Shown here: positions 1 through 5,403 of the stretch, one piece after another | Layout of the letters: each line of letters starts with the position of its first letter | Numbering within the stretch: the stretch's first letter is position 1 | Assembly (NCBI GenBank): GCA_024762845.1 | Contig: JANTGQ010000107.1 | Span: 1-5,518, forward strand | From: Nitratifractor sp. | GTDB taxonomy: Bacteria; Campylobacterota; Campylobacteria; Campylobacterales; Sulfurovaceae | Direction of reading: 5' to 3' | DNA length: 5,518 bases | Notes under the pieces: generated by a model | The model's database searches: none | Told to the model about the DNA's origin: nothing | The model's input: only the letters and a program-made list of their open reading frames with translations | Program-made: the position numbers and the translations under genes

Positions 1-966
1 CGAAAAGCTGTAGCACTCGAGTGGGATGTACGTATAGTAAACCCAAAAATGCAAAAAGAGTCCACTACTAAAGATAGCATTAAAAGAGTCGCTTTCCATA
101 TTGCCGAGCAACTAGGAGAGCGCGCCAAACATGTTTTGGCAAAAAACCTACTGCAGATAGATAATACACAACTCTATATCAGCCGCCCAATGTTCTACTA
201 TGGGGCAGAGTTAAATGGTCTCTTCTCCGCGCAGGTTGTCCCCAACGACGAAGAGGTCTCAAGCCAAATGGGTAAAAAGATATTTGCATACATCGACTTT
301 GTAAGAGAGGGCAAAAGAGCAAAACCAATTATGCAGCTAGCAATCGAAACCTTTGGTATCGACTTTATCAAAAAGCAGCAAGAGCTAATCAACAATAACC
401 CAGAACTTTGGAATAAAATCTACGACATCACAACAATCGGTCACGAATTTGGGCACATTTTATGGATAGACAGCGATACCGAAGTTACAATGAACAAAAG
501 TGGGCAATTTAAAAATATAGAAGAGTTCAAAGCAACAAGCGGCGGCTTAATGGCATTTTTCGAAAACGAAGAGCCAACACTTATAGAGCCATTTATAGAC
601 GACCTAGTAAGCAGAGCCATAAACCTAATGGCATGGAGAGAGGTAGACGAAGTCCTACCATACTACTGCGAAGGGCTCATACACTTAGAACTCCTCTACG
701 AAAGCGGCGTATTAACTATAGAAAACTCTATGGCAAAAATTGACTACTCCAAATATCCAAGCTGCAAAGCACTCTACAAAGAAGCATATAAAGAGCTAGC
801 CAAAAACTATCTAGAAAAAAACGACGCCGCCCAATTCCTGCAACTCTTTACCCAAAAAGAGCAAAACCACTATATCCCTAAAAACGAGAACCTCATCGAC
901 TTTGTCGAAAACTACTACCAAAACTACAAAGCAATAGGCAACAGGGTCGCCAAAGAGTTTTTGTAA
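1..966 (+). CDS. ciaB: CiaB-family protein with HEFGH metallopeptidase motif, C-terminal part (5' end outside window)
   Basis: The frame is open from base 1 with no stop, so the first ATG at 49 is internal; 321 residues are visible. I recognise it as the C-terminal half of the 'Campylobacter invasion antigen B' family (about 600 residues as I recall) from its overall character and an LYISRP segment (fragment residues 58-63) like one I recall from Arcobacter CiaB. Seen directly: HEFGH at fragment residues 148-152 (bases 442-456), the HExxH zinc-binding and catalytic signature, followed 22-23 residues later by EEFKA (E174/E175), a plausible third zinc ligand as in gluzincin peptidases. No membrane segment or signal peptide is visible in this part. 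It converges on the exonuclease gene with two bases between the stops. In a free-living host an invasion role is doubtful; a cytoplasmic peptidase-like role is inferred from the motif only. Family call fairly sure, activity untested. Confidence 0.72.
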   Translation, partial: RKAVALEWDVRIVNPKMQKESTTKDSIKRVAFHIAEQLGERAKHVLAKNLLQIDNTQLYISRPMFYYGAELNGLFSAQVVPNDEEVSSQMGKKIFAYIDFVREGKRAKPIMQLAIETFGIDFIKKQQELINNNPELWNKIYDITTIGHEFGHILWIDSDTEVTMNKSGQFKNIEEFKATSGGLMAFFENEEPTLIEPFIDDLVSRAINLMAWREVDEVLPYYCEGLIHLELLYESGVLTIENSMAKIDYSKYPSCKALYKEAYKELAKNYLEKNDAAQFLQLFTQKEQNHYIPKNENLIDFVENYYQNYKAIGNRVAKEFL

Positions 967-968
967 CC

Positions 969-1760
969 TTAAGAGTCCTCACTCTTCTTTTTCGAACGCT
1001 CTTTCTTGCTCGATTGTGAAAAGAGTATCAAGTCATCAGTAGTTTCCACATAGCTGGGGAGTGTCTTAAAGCTCTCTTGCATAATCTCCCACGAACAAAG
1101 AGCGTCAGAGTAGGCGCGGTGGTGAGAGATCATATCTATTTTAAGTGTATCACAAAGCCCTAGCAATCCATACTTTTGGCTCTTAATTGTTCGTTTGGCA
1201 AGCTCGATTGTACAGAGCCTTGCATTCCCAATACACCCTAAACCAAAACGTTTGAGCGAAGCGCTTAAAAATGTGTAGTCAAAAGCTACATTGTGTGCTA
1301 CAAAAACAGCGTCACCCATAAAGTTTTTTAGCATCATCAACGCCTGTTTTCGGCTAGGGGCTCCTACTAAATCTTTAAGCTCAATACCAGTTAGCTCAAT
1401 AATATTCTGTGGCAGGTAGGCACACGCAACAAATGTCTCAAGCCTATCGATAATTTCACCATTTTTAATCTTTACTGCACCAATCTCAATAACTTGCGAA
1501 GTACCGGGCTTGGAGCCATTGGTCTCTATATCTACAACCACATACTCCTGCTCTTTGTAAGAGGTGTGCATAGGCTTATAGTAATAGCCGTTAAGCCGCT
1601 CCTCCATCGGGTAGCCCGAGGCTTGTACGAGCATCGCTATTGTTGCGGCGTCTTCACTAAGCGTGGTATATTTTTTTGCCATACTGTAGAAAGTTTGGTA
1701 ATCTAAAAAACCTCTGTTTTTACGAAATGTTGTTGTTAGGGGCTCAAAGAGCGCTTGCAT
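969..1760 (-). CDS. dnaQ: DnaQ-like DEDDh 3'-5' exonuclease (DNA polymerase III epsilon-type)
   Basis: 263 residues. The exonuclease domain runs from about residue 72 to 230 with all five catalytic positions visible: D77 and E79 in VVVDIETNG (Exo I), D161 in HNVAFDYTF (Exo II), and H214/D219 in HHRAYSDA (Exo III), so this is the DEDDh subtype. It should remove 3' nucleotides from DNA with two metal ions, as a proofreading subunit or a repair exonuclease; sequence alone does not decide which. Residues 1-70 are an extra N-terminal segment not needed for the nuclease fold. The C-terminus is a short lysine-rich tail (about 251-260), and I see no clear clamp-binding motif there. The ATG lies inside the end of trpF (17-base overlap), with GAAAGAG about 10 bases upstream, suggesting coupled translation. 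It is the last gene of the leftward rpe-trpF-dnaQ unit. Confidence 0.88.
   Translation of the reverse strand: MQALFEPLTTTFRKNRGFLDYQTFYSMAKKYTTLSEDAATIAMLVQASGYPMEERLNGYYYKPMHTSYKEQEYVVVDIETNGSKPGTSQVIEIGAVKIKNGEIIDRLETFVACAYLPQNIIELTGIELKDLVGAPSRKQALMMLKNFMGDAVFVAHNVAFDYTFLSASLKRFGLGCIGNARLCTIELAKRTIKSQKYGLLGLCDTLKIDMISHHRAYSDALCSWEIMQESFKTLPSYVETTDDLILFSQSSKKERSKKKSEDS
971..992 (+). terminator. Possible intrinsic terminator for the CiaB gene, inside the 3' end of the opposite gene
   Basis: AAGAGT (971-976), loop CCTC, ACTCTT (981-986), then CTTTTT (987-992). It lies five bases after the CiaB stop. The stem is a perfect 6 bp but only modestly GC-rich, so strength is uncertain. It lies within the last codons of the convergent exonuclease gene. 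On the opposite strand no T-run follows the hairpin, so it would serve only the rightward transcript. Confidence 0.45.
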
Positions 1761-2331
1761 TTTTTATAAACTCTTTCACTTTTTTATAATCTTTCTTCCC
1801 TTTACTCGCTTCTACGCCGCTGCTTACATCTACACCATAGAAGCCAAAACCTTTTAGGGACTCTAAATTATCAGGGGTTAAACCACCCGCAATTACTATT
1901 TGCGAACAATCCACACCCCTAAACCACTCCAAATTCAAACGCTTGCCGCTCCCACCATACGCTTCGGAGTAAGCATCAACAAGGCGGTAGCCCTCAAACC
2001 TAAATATATCCTCTTGCGAAGTTGCCCGAATTACAGGCAGACTCTTTACCTCTAAAGAGTCTATAAAACTCTGCTCTACATCAAAATGTATCTGAGCAAT
2101 ATCGATCAGACTCTCTTTAACTCCAGCCTCTATCTGCTCTTTACTCGCCTCTACAAAGAGTCCGACTTTCGTAATAAACGGCGGCAGTTTCTCGATAATT
2201 CTTGCTGTTGCAGAGTACTCTATATAACGCGGTGACTTCTCGTAAAATACAAAACCCAAGGCATCTGCACCCGCTTCGCAGGCATACATAGCATCATCGT
2301 AATTAGTTATTCCACAAATTTTTACTCTCAT
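1744..2331 (-). CDS. trpF: Phosphoribosylanthranilate isomerase TrpF
   Basis: 195 residues, a normal length for a single-domain TrpF. It converts N-(5-phosphoribosyl)anthranilate to CdRP, an Amadori rearrangement in tryptophan synthesis, in the cytoplasm. Signatures: N-terminal VKICGIT with the general-base Cys6; LGFVFYEKSPRY (25-36); LVDAY with the general-acid Asp119; GGSGK (126-130); IAGGLTPDN (147-155) and VDVSSGVE (167-174), the phosphate-binding strands of the beta/alpha barrel. The usual QLHG(D/E)E segment reads QIHFDVE here, with Phe for Gly. The start is secure: an in-frame TAG directly precedes the ATG, and AAAAAGG lies 10 bases upstream. It sits 79 bases after rpe and overlaps the exonuclease gene by 17 bases. 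It is not next to other trp genes in this window, so it is probably co-transcribed with rpe rather than from a trp operon. Confidence 0.95.
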   Translation of the reverse strand: MRVKICGITNYDDAMYACEAGADALGFVFYEKSPRYIEYSATARIIEKLPPFITKVGLFVEASKEQIEAGVKESLIDIAQIHFDVEQSFIDSLEVKSLPVIRATSQEDIFRFEGYRLVDAYSEAYGGSGKRLNLEWFRGVDCSQIVIAGGLTPDNLESLKGFGFYGVDVSSGVEASKGKKDYKKVKEFIKNASAL

Positions 2332-2410
2332 CTACGCTGTACCTTTTTAGCAGAATAAGCAACTAAGCTGATACCAACATTTTGAGCACTATCAACATAT
2401 AGATACAAAA

Positions 2411-3055
2411 TTAGACTTTCAAACTCTCAATTGCTGCGGCAACACCTTGTGGATGCTTATAGACATAACTACCAGCTACTACAACATCTACCCCGGCTTT
2501 TTTTAACTCCTGAATATTTTGGTCACTCACACCCCCGTCTACCTCTATAAGGCACTGCGGATTGCGGCGCAAAATAAGATCTTTCAGGCGCACCGCTCGC
2601 TCAACAACAGACGGAATAAACTTTTGCCCTCCAAACCCTGGATTTACACTCATCAAAAGTACCATATCCACATACTCCAACAGATACTCCACCGACTCTA
2701 TAGGCGTATGCGGATTCAAAACAACAGCCGGTCTAATACCTAGTTCTCTAATCTTGTTTGCCACTCTGTTTGCATGCTTTTCGCTCTCGATATGAAACGA
2801 TATAAACTCCGGTTTCAAAGGGGCAAAGAGGTCGATAAAAAAGTTATTATCCTCTACCATCAAATGTATATCCAAAGGCTTCGTTGCCGCCTTTGCAACA
2901 GCCTCTACAACCACTGGACCAATTGTCATATTTGGAACAAAATGCCCATCCATCACATCTACATGCACATAGTCACACCCACCCTGGCAAATAGCCTCTA
3001 CATCTCTTGCCAAGTTACCAAAATCTGCCGAAAGAATACTCGGAGCCACCAACAT
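2411..3055 (-). CDS. rpe: Ribulose-phosphate 3-epimerase
   Basis: 214 residues, a typical full length. It interconverts D-ribulose 5-phosphate and D-xylulose 5-phosphate in the pentose phosphate pathway, and in the Calvin cycle where present. Beta/alpha barrel markers in order: APSILSADF (4-12, with Ser7), VHVDVMDGHFVPN (30-42, metal ligand H31 and catalytic D33), DIHLMVE (62-68, metal ligand H64), MSVNPGFGGQKF (135-146, the phosphate-closing loop), EVDGGV (171-176, catalytic D173) and VAGSYVY (193-199). All four metal and catalytic positions are present, so it should be active. The start is supported by GAGAAGG six bases upstream of the ATG and by the family's usual N-terminus. It is the first gene of the leftward unit, behind a recognisable -10 box. 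Adjacency to dnaQ matches what I recall from Campylobacter, here with trpF between them. Confidence 0.97.
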   Translation of the reverse strand: MLVAPSILSADFGNLARDVEAICQGGCDYVHVDVMDGHFVPNMTIGPVVVEAVAKAATKPLDIHLMVEDNNFFIDLFAPLKPEFISFHIESEKHANRVANKIRELGIRPAVVLNPHTPIESVEYLLEYVDMVLLMSVNPGFGGQKFIPSVVERAVRLKDLILRRNPQCLIEVDGGVSDQNIQELKKAGVDVVVAGSYVYKHPQGVAAAIESLKV

Positions 3056-3082
3056 ACACAGCCTTCTCGTATAGTTTTTTTG

Positions 3083-3088
3083 ATTATA
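3083..3088 (-). promoter_or_regulatory. -10 box of the leftward rpe-trpF-dnaQ promoter
   Basis: A perfect TATAAT on the minus strand (ATTATA on the plus strand), ending 27 bases before the rpe start codon. No good -35 hexamer is seen at the usual spacing, only AT-rich sequence, which is normal for the housekeeping sigma factor of Campylobacterota. A short leader with the GAGAAGG ribosome site would follow. Confidence 0.55.
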
Positions 3089-3156
3089 CCTAAATTAGCC
3101 TCTATCTTTTAAATAGTAGCGCTCAAAAATCAACACTTATCACTGCTTTAAGCGGC

Positions 3157-3191
3157 AAATATGAGCAAAATATATTCATTTTGTCATATTT
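3157..3191. repeat. Long near-perfect inverted repeat in the divergent intergenic region
   Basis: The left arm AAATATGAGCAAAAT (3157-3171) and right arm ATTTTGTCATATTT (3178-3191) are complementary over 14 bp, with a single bulged G (3165) in the left arm and a 6-base loop ATATTC. On the plus strand the right arm runs into T3189-T3195, giving a terminator-like shape. No rightward gene ends just before it. It may be an operator between the divergent units, an attenuator or leader hairpin for the 3261 gene, or the end of a small RNA. The symmetry is seen directly; the role is not known. Confidence 0.6.
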
Positions 3192-3234
3192 TTTTAGACT
3201 ATTCATAAAATATTCTATCATTACTTTAATAATA

Positions 3235-3240
3235 TATAAC
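3235..3240 (+). promoter_or_regulatory. Candidate -10 region for the Sel1-like / zinc-ribbon / MEMO unit
   Basis: TATAAC at 3235-3240 lies in the stretch TTTAATAATATATAAC, 20 bases before the ATG at 3261. The whole region 3186-3240 is so AT-rich that other hexamers (TAATAT, TATATA) are nearly as good. The ribosome site AAAAGG ends at 3253, seven bases before the ATG. If transcription started just after this box the leader would be only about 10-15 bases, so the true -10 may be further upstream. Confidence 0.3.
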
Positions 3241-3260
3241 TATCTAAAAAAGGCAAGATA

Positions 3261-4193
3261 ATGAAAAACATTACCATTATATCTCTACTTATTTTTCTAC
3301 TTCTCACCCATCTATCTGCGAACAAACTAGAAGATAATGCTTTTAAAGAGTATAAAAACAAAAACTACACTATAGCCTTTGTACTCTATACAAAAGCTGC
3401 ATCAAAAAAGAGTCTCAAGTCTCTTTTAATGTTAGGTCTCTTTTTCGAAAAAGGGCTTGGCGTAAAAGAAGATAGAGCAAAAGCGATAAAGTTTTATAAA
3501 CTCGTCTTAAAAAACTCAAGCAATATAAAAGAGATGCTAAAAGATGAGAAAAAAAGTAAAATAGCAATCACTGCACTCAAGAGACTCGCAAAACTTACCG
3601 GAAGTAAAAAATATGAGTACTTGGCAAATAAATTTACGAAAATAAAAGAGAGTATTCAACAAGAAGAAGACCCACTCTTTGGTGATGGTTCTACCCTTGT
3701 AGATGACTTCTTTATCCTCTGCCCCTTTGCTGCTCTTGTTGCACCAGAAGATAGAGAGGGCATAGAGAGCTTCGATTGTGCCCTTTTCGAAAACTTCCCT
3801 AAAAAGATGGTACTCTTTATGAGACTGCGAAGATTACGTTTAGAAGCACTCTCTAGTGATTCAAAAAATTTGCTCCCGCAGATTAAAAAGCTTAATGCAA
3901 AAATTGCAGTAACCATACAACCTATGATAAACTATCTCCAGCAAGAGGCAGTAAAATGCTACCAAAACAGTGAAGAGAGTGGTGATATTAGAGCCTGTGA
4001 CTACGACTATCTTTTAAAAAGCGACCCACTTTTGTTTGATAATGCTGCGTACAAAATGGAGCAGGCAGAAAAAAAACACCACATTAAAAGCCATAAACTC
4101 GATATCTTTGAAAAAAATGACCTTATAAATGAACTAATATCCAATATTTCTCAACACAAATATGGCAAACCGTGGAGAAATATGGTAAAATAG
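3261..4193 (+). CDS. Exported protein with Sel1/TPR-like N-terminal repeats, unknown function
   Basis: 310 residues. It starts with a clear Sec signal peptide: Lys2, hydrophobic core about residues 4-17, and a likely cut after LSA at residue 20, so the mature protein should be periplasmic. Residues 26-85 resemble Sel1-like/TPR helical repeats; the fragment LMLGLFFEKGLGVKEDRAKA (56-75) has the Sel1 pattern of LG..(Y/F)..G.GV..D..KA. Residues 86-135 are lysine-rich and helical. The rest (136-310) is not recognised. It contains four cysteines (C154, C173, C233, C246), which could form two disulfides after export. The start is set by the signal peptide and AAAAGG seven bases upstream. The end overlaps the next gene by 22 bases, suggesting co-translation. 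Sel1 repeats usually mediate protein-protein contacts, so an adaptor or envelope role is plausible but unproven. Confidence 0.75.
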   Translation: MKNITIISLLIFLLLTHLSANKLEDNAFKEYKNKNYTIAFVLYTKAASKKSLKSLLMLGLFFEKGLGVKEDRAKAIKFYKLVLKNSSNIKEMLKDEKKSKIAITALKRLAKLTGSKKYEYLANKFTKIKESIQQEEDPLFGDGSTLVDDFFILCPFAALVAPEDREGIESFDCALFENFPKKMVLFMRLRRLRLEALSSDSKNLLPQIKKLNAKIAVTIQPMINYLQQEAVKCYQNSEESGDIRACDYDYLLKSDPLLFDNAAYKMEQAEKKHHIKSHKLDIFEKNDLINELISNISQHKYGKPWRNMVK

Positions 4194-4468
4194 AAGAAGC
4201 AGTAAAAGGAGACACCATAGATTTATTTTCAATTTTTCTTATTATTTTTATATTTGTTGCAGGGATAGTAGGCTACTCCTTCTACCTAAAAGAGAAAAAT
4301 GTAGAACTCTCAAAAGCAAACGAAGGTATATGCCCAAAGTGTAACCAAAAAACTATAGACCTCGTAGATGTAAGAGGCAGCGGCTGCTCTCCAAAGATAA
4401 TCACCTACAGATGCCACAACTGCGGATACGAAAACAGCTTTACAGAGCAGTCAGGCTGCTCTATTTAG
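4172..4468 (+). CDS. Small membrane-anchored zinc-ribbon protein, unknown function
   Basis: 98 residues from a GTG start. Order: a short charged N-terminus, one transmembrane helix (about 18-39), a basic KEK stretch, then a cytoplasmic or periplasmic zinc-ribbon-like domain with CPKC (C54, C57) and CHNC (C81, C84), a CxxC pair 23 residues from the other, plus isolated C72 and C96. Tetra-Cys ribbons of this kind bind zinc and are structural. The family is not recognised. The GTG overlaps the previous gene by 22 bases and has no convincing ribosome site, so it would depend on coupling. A strong AAAAGGAG lies inside the frame, five bases before an ATA codon at 4217-4219, just ahead of the membrane helix, so the real start is uncertain. 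It lies 44 bases before the MEMO-family gene and probably in one transcript with it. Confidence 0.7.
   Translation: MEKYGKIEEAVKGDTIDLFSIFLIIFIFVAGIVGYSFYLKEKNVELSKANEGICPKCNQKTIDLVDVRGSGCSPKIITYRCHNCGYENSFTEQSGCSI
4204..4219 (+). promoter_or_regulatory. Strong Shine-Dalgarno-like AAAAGGAG in front of an in-frame ATA codon
   Basis: AAAAGGAG (4204-4211) is followed by five bases and then ATA (4217-4219), in frame with the zinc-ribbon protein and directly before its membrane helix. The spacing is ideal for initiation but ATA is a very rare start codon. It could be chance within Lys-Gly-Asp codons, a mutated ATG start, or genuine weak initiation. Confidence 0.25.
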
Positions 4469-4512
4469 TAGAACATTCTGTCCATACAGATAATCAATAT
4501 AAAAAAACAGAT

Positions 4513-5331
4513 ATGTCTAACTCTCCAAATAAACCAATAGCAAACCACGCAGGAGTCTACTATCCAGCGTCAAAAGAGGAGCTAGAGAAACTCTTTACCC
4601 TCTTTAACTTCTCTCTAGATAACGCAGAAGACGCCAAACAAAGACTTCAACTAAATCCCAGGGCTATAATTGCTCCACACGGCGAATACTACGCCAGTGG
4701 CTTCAGCGCAAACATTGCCCACAGACTCTTGGCAAAACAGAACCCCAAAAGAGTTGTAGTTATAGGTCCAGCCCAAAACAAAAGCTTTCAGGGAATAAGC
4801 GGAAGTTTTTTCAACAGCTACAACACCCCTCTAGGAGATCTAACGATAGACAGAGCCTACCTAAACGTTATAGCCAGCAACTTTAATATAACTTTCAACG
4901 ACTCTCTACACCAAAACGAACACAGCACCGAACTACAGATGCCCTTTATCGCATACTATCAACCCCAAGTACCCGTTATTGAGTTCCTCTACAACAACTG
5001 CGACCCACAACTTTTAGAGAACTTAATCCAATGGTTGCTAGAAGACACTTTAACCGCTGTCGTCATAAGCAGCAACCTAAGCCACAATGTCTCACCCCAA
5101 TTAGCAAATGCCCTAGACTCAATCACTATCAACGCCATAGCAAACCAGAACACCGCCATCTTACAAGAGTGCGAAGCCAGCGGCTTAGAAGCCATCTCTG
5201 CTCTCATAAAGGCTTCAAACACCCTCAACCTACAAAGCCACATACTAGACTACCGCACTACGGCAGATGCAATAAAAGATCTAAAAAAGGTTATTGGGTT
5301 TACAAGTGCTGCTTTTACTAAAGCTTTATAA
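4513..5331 (+). CDS. Divergent MEMO-family protein (AmmeMemoRadiSam system protein B-like)
   Basis: 272 residues from ATG 4513, the family's usual length. Landmarks: HAGVYYPAS (12-20), RAIIAPHGEYYASG (50-63), VVVIGPAQ (81-88), NTPLGDLTID (104-113), NEHSTELQMPF (135-145), VVISSNLSH (183-191) and a C-terminal VIGF (260-263). These align in order with human MEMO1 as I remember it. Of the metal ligands known for MEMO1 (H49, H81, C244), only the first is kept (H56); the others align with Q88 and A253. H137 and H191 are kept, while the usual SSD is SSN. The family resembles extradiol dioxygenases in fold; its bacterial reaction is not established. No AMMECR1 or radical-SAM partner is visible here. 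An ATG at 4411 in the same frame would add 34 residues overlapping the zinc-ribbon gene that match nothing in the family, so I prefer 4513 despite a weak ribosome site. The stop codon abuts an attC crossover point. Confidence 0.82.
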   Translation: MSNSPNKPIANHAGVYYPASKEELEKLFTLFNFSLDNAEDAKQRLQLNPRAIIAPHGEYYASGFSANIAHRLLAKQNPKRVVVIGPAQNKSFQGISGSFFNSYNTPLGDLTIDRAYLNVIASNFNITFNDSLHQNEHSTELQMPFIAYYQPQVPVIEFLYNNCDPQLLENLIQWLLEDTLTAVVISSNLSHNVSPQLANALDSITINAIANQNTAILQECEASGLEAISALIKASNTLNLQSHILDYRTTADAIKDLKKVIGFTSAAFTKAL

Positions 5332-5398
5332 CGCCGCGCTTTGCGGCAATTTTGTAGCGCGGCGCAAAAAATTGTCCGACAACAGCGCTTTGTTATAC
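5326..5398 (-). other. Integron attC recombination site
   Basis: A 73-base imperfect palindrome with attC architecture. On the plus strand: TATAAC (5327-5332) pairs with GTTATA (5392-5397) as the R boxes; GCC and TTT are unpaired 3-base spacers; GCGCT (5336-5340) pairs with AGCGC (5384-5388) as the L boxes; TTGCGG (5341-5346) pairs with bases of TCCGACAAC (5375-5383), leaving C5383, A5379 and T5375 unpaired on one side only; CAATTTT (5347-5353) pairs with AAAATTG (5368-5374); the terminal loop is 5354-5367. Read on the minus strand it starts GTATAACAAAGCGCTG and ends GCGGCGTTATAA, the usual attC look, and the one-sided extra bases lie on the L'' half, as expected for that orientation. The folded, recombining strand would be the plus strand here. 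The cut G^TT falls between 5332 and 5331. Confidence 0.85.
5333..5353 (+). terminator. Terminator-like hairpin formed by one arm of the attC
   Basis: GCCGC (5333-5337), loop GCTTT, GCGGC (5343-5347), then AATTTT (5348-5353). It starts two bases after the MEMO stop and could end rightward transcription before it runs antisense into the cassette. It competes with the full attC fold, and the T-run is short, so this is a weak call. Confidence 0.3.
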
Positions 5399-5403
5399 GA
5401 TCT

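Noticed and set aside
49..966. ATG 49 as the true start of the CiaB-type gene
   Set aside because: The frame is open to base 1 with protein-like codons (ALEWDVRIVNPK) and no ribosome site precedes 49; the family is about twice this length.
2774..3112. Plus-strand 112-codon open frame over rpe
   Set aside because: It is antisense to a clear epimerase gene and has no family character.
3157..3191. Fur box or CRISPR repeat as explanation of the inverted repeat
   Set aside because: It does not follow the GATAAT-based Fur consensus, and it occurs once with no spacer-repeat periodicity.
3656..3916. Minus-strand 86-codon open frame inside the Sel1-like gene
   Set aside because: It is antisense to a gene with a signal peptide and ribosome site; serine/lysine-rich shadow composition.
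4411..4512. Longer start for the MEMO gene at ATG 4411
   Set aside because: The extra 34 residues are translated mostly from a shifted frame of the zinc-ribbon gene and its spacer, and resemble nothing in the family; ATG 4513 gives the usual length and N-terminus.
5326..5398. The palindrome as only a Rho-independent terminator, or as an attC read on the plus strand
   Set aside because: A terminator does not explain the outer R boxes and unpaired triplets. On the plus strand the one-sided extra bases would fall on the wrong arm, and the GCGTTA end and the gene-stop-attC order both fit the minus strand.
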